A DNA stretch of 64,000 nucleotides from Flavobacterium cucumis (GCF_900148835.1 NZ_FRYK01000005.1:112762-176761), one strand, 5' to 3'. Shown: positions 7,637 to 16,934, numbered from the stretch's first letter. Notes: a model not told the origin generated them from the sequence alone. Numbers and translations: made by a program.

Positions 7637-10066
7637 ATGCGTATATCTTACAATTGGTTAAAACAATTTATTAAAACCGATTTAAAATCTGAAGAAATTG
7701 CTACTATACTTACCGACCTAGGTTTGGAAGTAGAAGGCGTTGATCAATACGAAAGTTTAAAAGGTGGATTACAAGGAGTAGTAATTGGTCATGTACTCAC
7801 TTGTGAGAAACACCCTGATGCGGATAAACTAAAAATCACTACGGTTGATTTGGGCGACGGAAACGCACCCGTTCAAATTGTATGTGGCGCTCCGAACGTT
7901 GCAGTTGGGCAAAAAGTTCCAGTAGCCACTATAGGAACCAAGCTTTTTGACAAAGAAGGAAATGCATTCGAAATAAAAAAAGGAAAAATACGAGGACAAG
8001 AAAGTCACGGTATGATTTGTGCGGAAGACGAATTAGGCTTAGGTGATGACCATAACGGCATCATGATTCTAGATGAAGCACTGAAACCAGGAACCCCTGC
8101 TTCTAAAGTTTTTGAAATCGAAACTGATGAAGTATTTGAAATTGGATTGACTCCAAACCGTGCTGATGCGATGTCGCACATGGGAGTAGCCCGTGATTTG
8201 CGTGCAGGCTTGTTGCAAAAAGGAACCTCATCAGAATTGATTACCCCATCGGTAAGTAAATTCAAAGTTGAAAAACGCACCTTAAAAATTGATGTAAAAG
8301 TCGATAACGAAAAATTAGCCCCAAGATATTGTGGCGTTACCATTTCTGGGGTAACGGTTAAACCGTCTCCAAACTGGTTGCAAAACCGATTAAAAGCCAT
8401 TGGATTAACCCCAAAAAATAATATAGTAGACGTTACCAATTATGTGTTACACGAATTGGGGCAACCCCTACACGCATTTGATGCCGCACAAATTAAAGGA
8501 AATAAAGTAGTGGTGAAAACTGTGGCTGCGGGTACAAAATTTAAGACACTTGATGATGTGGAGCGTACCTTACACGAAGATGATTTAATGATTTGCGACG
8601 AGAGTGGCCCATTGTGTATTGCGGGCGTTTTCGGAGGAAAAACATCGGGAGTTTCAGAGAGCACACAAGCTGTTTTCTTAGAAAGTGCATACTTCAATCC
8701 TGTTGCGATTCGAAAAACAGCGAAACGTCATGGATTGAGTACGGATGCTTCCTTCCGTTTTGAAAGAGGAATTGATCCTACCATCACCGAATATGCTTTA
8801 AAACGTGCTGCACTTCTTATTCAGGAAGTTGCGGGTGGCGAAATCACATCAGACATTATCGACATCTATCCTAAGAAAATTGAAGACTTTAGTGTATTTC
8901 TTCATTTTGAAAAAGTAAATAAAATTATTGGAGAGGAAATCAATCCGGAAACGATAAAAAAGATTTTAGCTTCATTGGATATCAAAGTCAATTCAATTTC
9001 CAATGCTAGTTTGGGATTAATTATTCCATCCTATCGTGTGGATGTTACTCGAGAAATTGACGTTATTGAGGAAATCCTAAGGGTTTATGGATACAATAAC
9101 ATTAAAATTCCTTCTAAATTAAACGCAACGATTTCCAATACTTTGCGAACTGAAGAAACCAATCTTCAAAACATCATTTCTGACCAATTGTGCGCTTTAG
9201 GTTTTAACGAAATGATGGCCAATTCCTTGACTTCACCTGAATATGTGAAACTTTCGGAAAAATTGAAAGAAGAATTTAATGTCATCATGTTGAATCCTTT
9301 GAGTAGCGATTTGTCAGCGATGCGTCAATCGTTATTGTTCTCTGCTTTAGAAGCAATTTCATATAATGTGAACAGAAAGCGAAACGATTTAAAGTTTTTT
9401 GAATTTGGAAAGACTTATCACAAACTGCCGGGGGCTTACGATGAAGAAAAACACTTGACTTTATCCATTACAGGAAATAGAAATCAAGAAAACTGGTCAA
9501 GACCCGTTGAAAAATCGGATTTCTTCTTAATGAAAAGCTATGTGCTGAACGTTTTGAGCCGCTTAGGCTTGGATAAAAAAGTAACGGCTTTGCCTTTTGA
9601 AAACGATATTTTCTCAGAAGGATTGGCATTAGCTGTTGGTAAAGAGATTCTTGTTGAATTTGGAACTGTTAAAAAGACTATTTTAAAACACTTCGACATC
9701 AAACAAGAGGTTTTATTTGCAGATTTTTATTGGGGAAAAATTCAAAAGTACGTTACCAGTAAAATTAAATTCACAGATATTCCTAAATACCCAGAAGTAC
9801 GTAGAGATTTTGCTCTTTTAATTGACGAATCGGTTACTTTTGAGCAAATCTATACGCTAGCAAAACAAACTGAAAAAGGAGTTTTAAAGGCGGTAAACCT
9901 ATTTGATGTTTATGTGGGGACTAATCTTCCAGAAGGTAAAAAATCGTATGCGGTGAGTTTTATTCTTCAAGACGATTCCAAAACGCTAACCGATGTTCAA
10001 ATAGACAAAATCATGAACAAGTTGCTAAACAATTTTGAAACCCAATTGGGAGCAAGTTTACGATAA
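7637..10066 (+). CDS. pheT: Phenylalanine--tRNA ligase beta subunit
   Basis: PheT pairs with PheS to charge tRNA-Phe. The 809-residue length is normal. The N-terminus (MRISYNWLKQF) is typical. The tRNA-binding OB-fold follows (residues about 40-150; 'KHPDADKLKITTVD', 'QIVCGAPNV'), then B3/B4 ('SFRFERGIDP', editing part), B5 (about 400-480), the core and a C-terminal FDX-ACB domain ('PEVRRDFALLID' to the end). The start at 7637 follows from the promoter at 7608. A strong hairpin terminator lies 19 bases downstream, so the gene is monocistronic. pheS is not in the window. Confidence 0.97.
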   Translation: MRISYNWLKQFIKTDLKSEEIATILTDLGLEVEGVDQYESLKGGLQGVVIGHVLTCEKHPDADKLKITTVDLGDGNAPVQIVCGAPNVAVGQKVPVATIGTKLFDKEGNAFEIKKGKIRGQESHGMICAEDELGLGDDHNGIMILDEALKPGTPASKVFEIETDEVFEIGLTPNRADAMSHMGVARDLRAGLLQKGTSSELITPSVSKFKVEKRTLKIDVKVDNEKLAPRYCGVTISGVTVKPSPNWLQNRLKAIGLTPKNNIVDVTNYVLHELGQPLHAFDAAQIKGNKVVVKTVAAGTKFKTLDDVERTLHEDDLMICDESGPLCIAGVFGGKTSGVSESTQAVFLESAYFNPVAIRKTAKRHGLSTDASFRFERGIDPTITEYALKRAALLIQEVAGGEITSDIIDIYPKKIEDFSVFLHFEKVNKIIGEEINPETIKKILASLDIKVNSISNASLGLIIPSYRVDVTREIDVIEEILRVYGYNNIKIPSKLNATISNTLRTEETNLQNIISDQLCALGFNEMMANSLTSPEYVKLSEKLKEEFNVIMLNPLSSDLSAMRQSLLFSALEAISYNVNRKRNDLKFFEFGKTYHKLPGAYDEEKHLTLSITGNRNQENWSRPVEKSDFFLMKSYVLNVLSRLGLDKKVTALPFENDIFSEGLALAVGKEILVEFGTVKKTILKHFDIKQEVLFADFYWGKIQKYVTSKIKFTDIPKYPEVRRDFALLIDESVTFEQIYTLAKQTEKGVLKAVNLFDVYVGTNLPEGKKSYAVSFILQDDSKTLTDVQIDKIMNKLLNNFETQLGASLR

Positions 10067-10084
10067 GCAATAAACCTATAGTAT

Positions 10085-10140
10085 AAGTCCGAAACAATCA
10101 GCAAATCAAGTAGAAATCGCTGTTGTTTCGGACTTTTTTT
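10085..10140 (+). terminator. Rho-independent terminator of pheT
   Basis: The stem AAGTCCGAAACAA pairs with TTGTTTCGGACTT, with an inner CAGC/GCTG pairing in the loop, and is followed by a run of T. Confidence 0.85.
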
Positions 10141-10163
10141 GTCCCCTTGAAAAGCCTTGTGTT

Positions 10164-11126
10164 TTACAAATGTTGAACGATATAAAAGTAGATAGGCATC
10201 CCAACCGTAATGTTAACCGGAAATGTGATGGCCAATGCCATAGGTAAAAACAAACCCGGATTCGCCTTAGGAACAGTTATCTTCATCGCAGCAGGAACCG
10301 CTATATAAGAAGCACTTGCTGCCAAAATCGCAAAAATAAAGCGATTGGATACATCCGCTGTCACAAAGCCACTCAACCAAGCGAAAACAATTCCGTTGCA
10401 TAAAGGAATCACAAAGGCAAAAGCAAAAGGAAACCAGCCATGAGCAAAGAAGGACTTTAATTTTTTACCACTCGTAATTCCCATATCCAATAAGAAAATC
10501 GCTAAAAACCCTTTGAATAAATCGTTGGTAAAAGGTTGAATGCCTTGTGCATCTTTCTCACTGGTTAAAAAGCCAATAACCAAACTTCCTAAAATCAACA
10601 GCACACTCCCATTGGTAAAGGAATGTCGTAAGATTTCTATTTTGTTGATTTTTTGGGTTTTCTCTTTATTAAAAATCGATATGAGTACCAATCCCACAAT
10701 AATAGCAGGCGATTCCATCAAGGCCATAATTGCTACCATATAGCCGTGAAGTGCCAATTGGTGGGATTCCAAATAGGATACTGCGGTTACAAAGGTCACG
10801 GCACTAATCGAACCATACGCTGCTGCAATAGCTCCGGCATCATATACATTCAATTGGCGTTTTAGAATGAAAAAGGTGTATAGCGGAATCACAATGGCAA
10901 TTGAAATTCCGAAGAGCATGGACCAAATGATTTCACTGTTAATCGTTTCATGTGATAATTCTTGCCCCCCTTTAAATCCAATAGCAAATAACAGGTATAA
11001 CGAAATGAACTTAGAAGAATTGTTGGGAATCTCCAAATCACTCTTCAAGCAAACTGCAATAATTCCTAAGATAAAATAAAGTAAAGCCGGATTGGTTAAA
11101 TTTTCAAATAATAAGCTAAAATCCAT
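10164..11126 (-). CDS. SbtA-like sodium-dependent bicarbonate transporter family permease
   Basis: A hydrophobic protein of 320 residues with about ten membrane segments. The start (ENLTNPALLYFILGIIAVCLKSDLEIP) and 'LLFAIGFKGGQEL' are hallmarks of the SbtA family (DUF897), which in cyanobacteria imports bicarbonate with sodium. In heterotrophic flavobacteria the substrate is not proven. It starts 30 bases after sua5 ends on the same strand, so it may be the last gene of the icd operon. No SbtB-type regulator is seen nearby. The family call is firm; the substrate is inferred. Confidence 0.85.
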   Translation of the reverse strand: MDFSLLFENLTNPALLYFILGIIAVCLKSDLEIPNNSSKFISLYLLFAIGFKGGQELSHETINSEIIWSMLFGISIAIVIPLYTFFILKRQLNVYDAGAIAAAYGSISAVTFVTAVSYLESHQLALHGYMVAIMALMESPAIIVGLVLISIFNKEKTQKINKIEILRHSFTNGSVLLILGSLVIGFLTSEKDAQGIQPFTNDLFKGFLAIFLLDMGITSGKKLKSFFAHGWFPFAFAFVIPLCNGIVFAWLSGFVTADVSNRFIFAILAASASYIAVPAAMKITVPKANPGLFLPMALAITFPVNITVGMPIYFYIVQHL

Positions 11127-11156
11127 AGTGTGTGGTTATGATGTTAATTGTAGGTT

Positions 11157-12107
11157 TCATTTTTTTGAAGCACGTGCTAATCTATCGTTAATCGAAACTC
11201 CTAAGCCATATTCAGGCAAGCGTTCGGCAATAATGACCTCCAGCTTCATTTTATCCAATTGATGCATGGCGTCATAGAGTTTAGAAGCCGCAACTTTTAA
11301 ATCGCTTTCGGCAGATAGGACGATTTGGTTTTCCCTATCCAATTGCGGTAAAAACGAATTGAAAAGCAGTAATCCTATGCGTCTTCCCGAATACCAGTCT
11401 AGCTCCTCTTGTACATTTCGTGTTAGAATAAAATCGGTTTTGGGGGCATAATGTTTCCATAGCATTCCCGGGGCTATGGGTTGCTTGTTCTTTTTATTGT
11501 ATAAGGTCACGGGAGCCACTTTTTCAATTTCTTCTAAGGCCAGCGCTCCTAAACGATATACCACAACTTTATTGTTATCGAATCCTATGATGGTAGATTC
11601 AATTCCAGCTGCACATTCCCCACCTTCCAACACCATGCTGATTTGATTTCCAAAATACGCTTCTACATGTTGGGCACTTGTTGGACTTATGCTTGTAAAA
11701 GGATTTGCACTTGGCGCTACTAAAGGAAATTCCAGCTGTTTTAAAAGTGTTAAAGCAACAGGATGATTCGGGACACGAACCGCAACTGTTTCTTGGTTTG
11801 CGGTGACCAAATCGGGAATATGAGGTTGCTTTTTTAAGATGAGTGTCAATGGCCCTGGCCAAAAAGCAGCTGCCAATTCATAAGCCATGGGTGGAATTTC
11901 TTGCGCAACATGAACCAAATCTTCAATTCCTTTAATATGTACAATCAAAGGATTGAATGTGGGGCGCTTTTTTACATCAAATATTTTATGAATGGCTTCG
12001 GTTTCAAAGGCATTTCCTGCTAATCCATAAACCGTTTCGGTGGGAAATCCTATGATGCCCTTTTCGTTCAGATGCTGAACTGCTAAACTAATATCGGTAC
12101 TTATCAT
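11157..12107 (-). CDS. L-threonylcarbamoyladenylate synthase (Sua5 type)
   Basis: Makes threonylcarbamoyl-AMP for the t6A37 modification of ANN-decoding tRNAs. The YrdC domain (residues 1-190) shows 'GFPTETVYGLAGNAF', 'KKRPTFNPLIVHI' and 'APSANPFTSISPTS'. After a linker ('APGMLWKHYAPKTDF', about 215-230) comes the Sua5 C-terminal domain ('GRRIGLLLF...'). The 316-residue length distinguishes Sua5 from the short TsaC form. It is six bases downstream of the DUF6671-like gene, within the minus-strand operon headed by icd. Confidence 0.93.
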   Translation of the reverse strand: MISTDISLAVQHLNEKGIIGFPTETVYGLAGNAFETEAIHKIFDVKKRPTFNPLIVHIKGIEDLVHVAQEIPPMAYELAAAFWPGPLTLILKKQPHIPDLVTANQETVAVRVPNHPVALTLLKQLEFPLVAPSANPFTSISPTSAQHVEAYFGNQISMVLEGGECAAGIESTIIGFDNNKVVVYRLGALALEEIEKVAPVTLYNKKNKQPIAPGMLWKHYAPKTDFILTRNVQEELDWYSGRRIGLLLFNSFLPQLDRENQIVLSAESDLKVAASKLYDAMHQLDKMKLEVIIAERLPEYGLGVSINDRLARASKK

Positions 12108-12113
12108 TTCTTT

Positions 12114-12968
12114 TTATGGGTTACAAAAATCGCAATACATCGGATCTTCTGTTTGCTTTCCGTTTGGATATAGAACTTTAGACTCGTAATTACAATGTTG
12201 GCATTGATAAATATGTGCTGATGTAGCGCGTGTTGGCATTGAACAACTACTACATAACAAACCGGCTTCGGCACCAACCACACCAAAGCCGGGAAAAAGA
12301 CATTCAGGACAAACCGAATGCAATTTGTTAACTAATCTATGGGTAACCTCTTTAATGGTTTTCATTCGCGTAGGATTGAATAATGCACGCATATCAGTCT
12401 CTATAAAGCACGAATGATGGTCAGCAACCAATGCATCAAATCGCTCCATTACCTCATCATAGTCGGTAATGCCTTTATAAAGGGTAGTCCAATTCGCATC
12501 GGCATCTTTTAAAATGACACCATGAGACGGAAATGCTACTTTCTCTAAAAAGGCCTGCAATTCCTCTCGAGTATGAAGTTTAGAACTGTCAAAATTGGTT
12601 TCCATAGTTAACACACGTTCCACAACTTCAAGTTTGTGCTTTTGGTCTACCAACATGATTAATTCGTCATTAGCAGGAGCAAAAAATACGGTAGGATGAT
12701 TTCCAAAGGAACCTTCAGTAGCTACGGCTAAATCAAATCCTTCCGCTTGCATTCCTTCCCGACATTTTTTTCGGAGCGTGGTTAAAGCGTCTTCTTTTCT
12801 AGCAATTTCTCCCGAAAACGTGCCCAATGTATCTGTATCAAAGGTTTTGGACACAAAGCATTGTACCCCTAACGCTTCTTCAAGAAGAGGCGCGATGACC
12901 GCTTCTTTCTGATGTTTGGTCACAATTAATAAACGACGGCCCGAAAAAAAATCTGGGTTAGTCTTCAT
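12114..12968 (-). CDS. DUF6671-like protein with C-terminal zinc-ribbon cysteines
   Basis: I recognise this as a conserved protein of the DUF6671 type; function is unknown. Residues 1-200 look like an alpha/beta enzyme domain ('RLLIVTKHQKEAVIAPLLEE', 'AVATEGSFGNHPTVFFAPANDE', 'FIETDMRALFNPTRM'). The last 65 residues carry four CxxC pairs ('CPEC', 'CSSC', 'CQHC', 'CDFC') that could bind two zinc ions. It overlaps the upstream small gene by 11 bases and precedes sua5 by six, so it is co-transcribed. Family assignment is from memory and moderately sure. Confidence 0.75.
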   Translation of the reverse strand: MKTNPDFFSGRRLLIVTKHQKEAVIAPLLEEALGVQCFVSKTFDTDTLGTFSGEIARKEDALTTLRKKCREGMQAEGFDLAVATEGSFGNHPTVFFAPANDELIMLVDQKHKLEVVERVLTMETNFDSSKLHTREELQAFLEKVAFPSHGVILKDADANWTTLYKGITDYDEVMERFDALVADHHSCFIETDMRALFNPTRMKTIKEVTHRLVNKLHSVCPECLFPGFGVVGAEAGLLCSSCSMPTRATSAHIYQCQHCNYESKVLYPNGKQTEDPMYCDFCNP

Positions 12969-13236
12969 ACGCGATTTCGATGAAAGATTTTATTTTGAGT
13001 TTTTTATTGTGCGCTTTTGCTTCTTCTAAAATCTCCGCAATACTACTCACGCTTTCCTTTAACTGCGCAATACGATTTATAGCCTTTTCATCGTCTTCTC
13101 CAAAGCGAATTTGAGAGCTAAAATTTTGCACTTTATTGAAATTGATATTTTTGTTGCACATTTCCATCAAGATTTCACGTGCTTCCATCGAGTTAAACTC
13201 GCCATGCATCAAATTAATTTTCTTCAGGGTTTCCAT
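12958..13236 (-). CDS. Small conserved-looking hypothetical protein (92 aa)
   Basis: I do not recognise this protein. It is soluble and helix-rich, with a charged C-terminal half (AEILEEAKAHNKKLKIKSFIEIAYED). The ATG at 13236 overlaps the upstream membrane protein gene by 23 bases. A second in-frame ATG (residue 10, position 13209) would remove the overlap and leave a 4-base gap, so it may be the real start. Tight packing on both sides and absence of frame breaks argue that it is expressed as part of the operon. Confidence 0.65.
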   Translation of the reverse strand: METLKKINLMHGEFNSMEAREILMEMCNKNINFNKVQNFSSQIRFGEDDEKAINRIAQLKESVSSIAEILEEAKAHNKKLKIKSFIEIAYED

Positions 13237-13411
13237 ACGTAATGTTTGTTAAATTGTTGATTAAACGAATGATAGTGAGTAATAGTAAAATAGCCAATCC
13301 TGTGTAAAGCTCTTGGTAAATAATTTCTGGTGTTTGCATCAGTTTAAAAATAAGTACCGACTCGATGATTACACACAAAATCAAAAGAAGTTGTAGGGTT
13401 ATTTTGTTCAT
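13214..13411 (-). CDS. Small two-helix membrane protein (65 aa)
   Basis: Two hydrophobic helices are visible (residues about 5-25 'LQLLLILCVIIESVLIFKL' and 35-52 'LYTGLAILLLLTIIRLI') with a short polar tail. No family is recognised. It starts 14 bases after the isocitrate dehydrogenase stop codon and overlaps the following 92-aa gene, so it is the second gene of this operon. Confidence 0.65.
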   Translation of the reverse strand: MNKITLQLLLILCVIIESVLIFKLMQTPEIIYQELYTGLAILLLLTIIRLINNLTNITYGNPEEN

Positions 13412-13425
13412 ATCGCTTATTTGTT

Positions 13426-14856
13426 TTATTGACCTTGTCCCATAGAATAGGCTTTTACACCGTTGAACTGATACAGGTTTTCAGTCTTGATGGCATCGAT
13501 TCCTAAATCAATTGCTTTACCCAGCAAGCTGACAATTGCACTTTTCTCTAGCGGTTGATTGGATTGAAAACGGCATCTCCAATGATCGGTACAAAACGTT
13601 TCCGAAAAACCATTGGGCCATACCTTTACGCCGCGATTGGAAATCATGACCAAATCGATTGTTTCCGTAGTTAGGACTTTTAGTTTTTCAGCCAAGACGT
13701 TGGCATCTACCCCACTCCAGTGTACAAATAAATCGACACCTAGCAATTCTTTCTGTAAAGCCTCCTTTCTCTTGTATGATGGTAATTGAATCACAGAATT
13801 TTTTGGGGGCGTTACCGCTTTTAAAACACTTGGTATTTTATCAAAATTTGCTATTACAGCATCGGCAAATTCCGAAGTTCCTACCAATTGCTTGCTGATC
13901 GCGTCGTTATAAACATCTGCCGTATGAATTCCGTCTTCTAAGGTTTTTAACCAAGCATTTTGAATTCGGGTTGCTTCTGTAGCATATCCCAAGTGATAGA
14001 GCATCGCAATTGCGGCTTGTAATAAACCGGATGGATTGGCTATGTTTTGTCCCGCTATGTCGGGTGCCGAACCGTGTATTGCCTCAAACATAGAACATTC
14101 ATTTCCGATGTTGACCGAACCTGCCAAACCAACCGAACCTGCGATTTGTGCCGCCACATCCGATATGATATCCCCGTACAGATTTGAAGTTACAATCACA
14201 TCAAATTTCTCAGGATGATCAGCTAAGTACGCCGTTCCGATATCGATAATCATGTGATTGGCTTCGATATTGGGATACTCCATGGCAATCTCTTTGAAAA
14301 CTTGATGAAATAAACCATCGGTTTGTTTCATAATGTTGTCTTTACTAAAACAAGTCACTTTTTTGCGACCATAGTTTTGCGCATATTCAAAGGCATAACG
14401 AATGATTTTTTCGCAGCCAGGACGGCTAATCAGTTTTAAACATTGTACTACCTCATCGGTTTGTTGGTGCTCAATTCCAGCATATAAATCTTCTTCATTT
14501 TCACGAACAATTACCACATCCAAGTGGGGAAAGTTTGTCGCTACAAAAGGATACAATGCGACACAAGGACGAATGTTAGCAAACAAACCCAACGCTTTTC
14601 GCATGGTAACATTAAGACTTTTGTATCCCCCACCTTGCGGAGTTGTAATCGGTGCTTTGAGCAATACTTTGTTTTTTCGGATAACGTCCCAAGAAGCTTC
14701 CGAAATACCCGAAGTATTCCCTGCTAAATACACTTTTTCTCCAATTTCAATTTCTTCAAAATCAAGGGGAGCATTCGATTTTTTGATAATCTTAAGAACC
14801 GCTTCCATAATTTCTGGACCAATTCCGTCTCCTTTAGCAATCGTTACTTTTTTCAT
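13426..14856 (-). CDS. icd: Isocitrate dehydrogenase, Thermus/Rickettsia-like long form
   Basis: Oxidative decarboxylation of isocitrate to 2-oxoglutarate in the TCA cycle. The isopropylmalate/isocitrate dehydrogenase domain is clear: 'GDGIGPEIM', the active-site region 'RENEEDLYAGIEH', 'YDVIVTSNLYGDI'-like 'FDVIVTSNLYGDIISD' and the cofactor region 'EAIHGSAPDIAGQ'. The 476-residue length includes the C-terminal extension (after about residue 345) typical of the Thermus/Rickettsia type rather than of E. coli Icd. The ATG at 14856 gives the expected start MKKVTIAKGDGIGPE; the earlier TTG at 14877 is unlikely. It heads a five- or six-gene minus-strand operon and is divergent from a LysR gene. 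Cofactor preference (NAD or NADP) cannot be settled by eye. Confidence 0.93.
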   Translation of the reverse strand: MKKVTIAKGDGIGPEIMEAVLKIIKKSNAPLDFEEIEIGEKVYLAGNTSGISEASWDVIRKNKVLLKAPITTPQGGGYKSLNVTMRKALGLFANIRPCVALYPFVATNFPHLDVVIVRENEEDLYAGIEHQQTDEVVQCLKLISRPGCEKIIRYAFEYAQNYGRKKVTCFSKDNIMKQTDGLFHQVFKEIAMEYPNIEANHMIIDIGTAYLADHPEKFDVIVTSNLYGDIISDVAAQIAGSVGLAGSVNIGNECSMFEAIHGSAPDIAGQNIANPSGLLQAAIAMLYHLGYATEATRIQNAWLKTLEDGIHTADVYNDAISKQLVGTSEFADAVIANFDKIPSVLKAVTPPKNSVIQLPSYKRKEALQKELLGVDLFVHWSGVDANVLAEKLKVLTTETIDLVMISNRGVKVWPNGFSETFCTDHWRCRFQSNQPLEKSAIVSLLGKAIDLGIDAIKTENLYQFNGVKAYSMGQGQ

Positions 14857-14905
14857 GATTTCATTATTTTTATGCAAATCTCAATACTTTATTTCATATA
14901 TTTTT

Positions 14906-14933
14906 ATTTATATTTGCTATACATTATATAAAT
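14906..14933 (+). promoter_or_regulatory. LysR promoter with overlapping 8-bp inverted repeat
   Basis: ATTTATAT (14906-14913) and ATATAAAT (14926-14933) are perfect inverted repeats with a 12-base spacer. TATATTTG (14909-14916) inside it is a perfect TAnnTTTG promoter element, 24 bases before the lysR ATG. An operator covering its own promoter fits the autoregulation usual for LysR proteins. Confidence 0.55.
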
Positions 14934-14940
14934 AATTTTT

Positions 14941-15864
14941 ATGAATTACACTTTAAATCAGTTGCGTATTTTTCTTAAAGTAGTACAAAATCAGAGTGTT
15001 ACCAAGGCTTCTGAAGAGTTGCATTTGACCCAACCTGCAGTGTCGATTCAGTTAAAAAATTTTCAGGACCAATTTGAAATTCCGCTTACTGAAGTAGTCG
15101 GACGAAAGATTTATGTAACCGATTTTGGTAAAGAAATTGCTGAAGCAGCCGAACAAATATTACAACAAGTCAGCACCATTGATTATAAAACGTTAGCCTA
15201 CAAAGGACAGCTTTTTGGGAAAATAAAAATCTCGGTTGTATCTACAGGAAAATATGTAATGCCTTATTTTTTGGCTGATTTTTTGAAGATGCATCCCGGA
15301 GTAGAATTGGAAATGGATGTAACGAATAAAAATAAAGTCGTTAAAAGTTTGCAAAACAATGAAGTTGATTTTGCTCTGGTTTCGATTCTCCCCGAAAAAA
15401 TGAAAGTGGAAAAAATTGATTTGATGCAAAACAAGTTGTTTTTGGTTGGGAATATGGAGGAAGATTTTACCAAGAAAAAGAAAATCGAAGCTATATTAGA
15501 AAATCGTCCGTTGTTGTTTCGAGAAAGTGGTTCGGGAACACGTCAAACCATGGAACGCTTCATTGTACAGCAAGATTTAAAGATCAACAAACGCATGGAA
15601 TTAACTTCAAACGAAGCGGTAAAACAAGCCATTTTAGCAGGCTTAGGCTATTCCATCATGCCCTTAATTGGAATTCGTAGAGAAATACAAAACAAAGATT
15701 TACAAATCATCCCCTTAAAAGGATTGCCCATCAAAACCAACTGGAGTTTGATTTGGGTAAAAGGCAAAAACCACAACCCTGCTGCCCTAGCCTATCTGGA
15801 TTACTTAAAAAAGGAGAAAGAAGCGATTATCCATTCCAAGTTTAGTTGGTATGAGATGATGTAG
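14941..15864 (+). CDS. LysR family transcriptional regulator
   Basis: The N-terminal winged helix-turn-helix is typical (NQLRIFLKVVQNQSVTKASEELHLTQPAVSIQLKNFQ-like, residues 5-45). The remaining 220 residues form a substrate-binding domain ('GKIKISVVSTGKYVMPYFLADFL', 'FRESGSGTRQTMERF', 'AILAGLGYSIMPL'). The closest type by appearance is the CbbR/CysB-like group. It is divergent from icd with an 84-base spacer that holds an inverted repeat, so control of itself and possibly of the icd operon is inferred. The ligand is unknown. Confidence 0.92.
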   Translation: MNYTLNQLRIFLKVVQNQSVTKASEELHLTQPAVSIQLKNFQDQFEIPLTEVVGRKIYVTDFGKEIAEAAEQILQQVSTIDYKTLAYKGQLFGKIKISVVSTGKYVMPYFLADFLKMHPGVELEMDVTNKNKVVKSLQNNEVDFALVSILPEKMKVEKIDLMQNKLFLVGNMEEDFTKKKKIEAILENRPLLFRESGSGTRQTMERFIVQQDLKINKRMELTSNEAVKQAILAGLGYSIMPLIGIRREIQNKDLQIIPLKGLPIKTNWSLIWVKGKNHNPAALAYLDYLKKEKEAIIHSKFSWYEMM

Positions 15865-16006
15865 CCACTTTTTTGTTTGGTCAAAAAAAGTTTAAAGCGA
15901 TGCCTTTTGTATATTTCGCTTATAGCTACTAAAAAATTAAGCCTAGATTTCAAAGATACAGAGAATTAATCTGTGAAATCTGTGGCAAAAATGCACCAAA
16001 ACAGAA

Positions 16007-16189
16007 ATGCACAGCATTCATCACGAATACAACAAACACACCAACAATTATGGCGATATCGTTTGGTGGGATATGCTTTTTGGAACTTACGAAAATCCGA
16101 AAGAATTTAAATCTACTTGCGGATTTGACAATGAAAAGGAACAACAATTATTTGAAATGCTCCAATTTAAAGATGTTCATAAAGAATAA
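16007..16189 (+). pseudogene. Remnant of a fatty acid hydroxylase/sterol desaturase gene
   Basis: The 60-residue frame begins with 'MHSIHHEYNKHTNNYGDIVWWDMLFGTYENP', the last histidine box and WD.LFGTY signature of the sterol desaturase family. The remaining about 200 residues with the membrane helices and the first histidine boxes are absent. Upstream sequence (15960-15985, 'TCTGTGAAATCTGTGGC') resembles the dispersed repeats of this genome and may have replaced the 5' part. It could not be active on its own. Confidence 0.7.
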
Positions 16190-16194
16190 AAAAG

Positions 16195-16224
16195 AAACCC
16201 TGAAATTTAGTATTTCAGGGTTTT
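16195..16224. terminator. Bidirectional terminator
   Basis: AAACCCTGAAAT pairs with ATTTCAGGGTTT over 12 bp; A-rich and T-rich flanks allow use on both strands. It lies between the desaturase remnant and the Bax-inhibitor-like gene. Confidence 0.8.
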
Positions 16225-16244
16225 AAATATAAATTGAAAATCAA

Positions 16245-16934
16245 TTATTTTCTGCTCATTAAAATTCGTAAGACATACCAAAACAACAACATAATAGAAG
16301 CAAACAATTGCAAAGAAGCGCCCACATATTGATCGGTACTGAATTGGTCTTTAATTTGACTTGTTTGGTATAGAATACTAGCAGAAGCTAATACCACCAT
16401 TCCAACAGAAAACCATAATCCTAAATTAAATCCGAAAATAGCCCCTACCACAATAACTCCTAAAGCAACAAATCCTCCAATAGTAATTGCGGTTCTTAAA
16501 AAAGAAAAATCGGTTCTTGTCATAAAAACTACAGCTGTTAATCCAGAAAACATAAATAACGTAATAACCGCTGCCTGAATTATCATTTCGCTACCAGAAT
16601 ACAAAACCGCAAGTGCAATCATTGGTAAGAAAATAATGGATTCCAATATAACATAAAAACCTAAACCTAGGTATTGTTTGTCTCTATCGGGATGAAATAC
16701 CAAGCGATCTGATACCGTAGAACCTAACCAAAATAAGCCCAATATAAATAACCACACGAATTTTCCACTCATCATTGATAAAATCCATTCCATAGGAACA
16801 ATTTGCAATAAAATGGACTCCATAAGCATGAAGGCTAAAATGGCATAGGCTACGTGACTATAGGTCTTTTTAAAAAAGATAGCTCTCTCTGCATCGGTTG
16901 CATAAGACACCACCACATTGTTTTCTGAATTCAT
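16245..16934 (-). CDS. Bax inhibitor-1/YccA family membrane protein
   Basis: A 229-residue protein with seven hydrophobic helices. The family features are visible: N-terminal 'RAIFFKKTYSHVAYAILAFMLMES', the middle 'YVILESIIFLPMIAL', 'AVFMTRTDFSF'-like 'VVFMTRTDFSFLRTA' and the C-terminal 'SASILYQTSQIKDQ'. Family members are calcium-leak or stress-related membrane proteins (YccA inhibits FtsH in E. coli). It is monocistronic with a terminator on its 3' side. Confidence 0.92.
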   Translation of the reverse strand: MNSENNVVVSYATDAERAIFFKKTYSHVAYAILAFMLMESILLQIVPMEWILSMMSGKFVWLFILGLFWLGSTVSDRLVFHPDRDKQYLGLGFYVILESIIFLPMIALAVLYSGSEMIIQAAVITLFMFSGLTAVVFMTRTDFSFLRTAITIGGFVALGVIVVGAIFGFNLGLWFSVGMVVLASASILYQTSQIKDQFSTDQYVGASLQLFASIMLLFWYVLRILMSRK

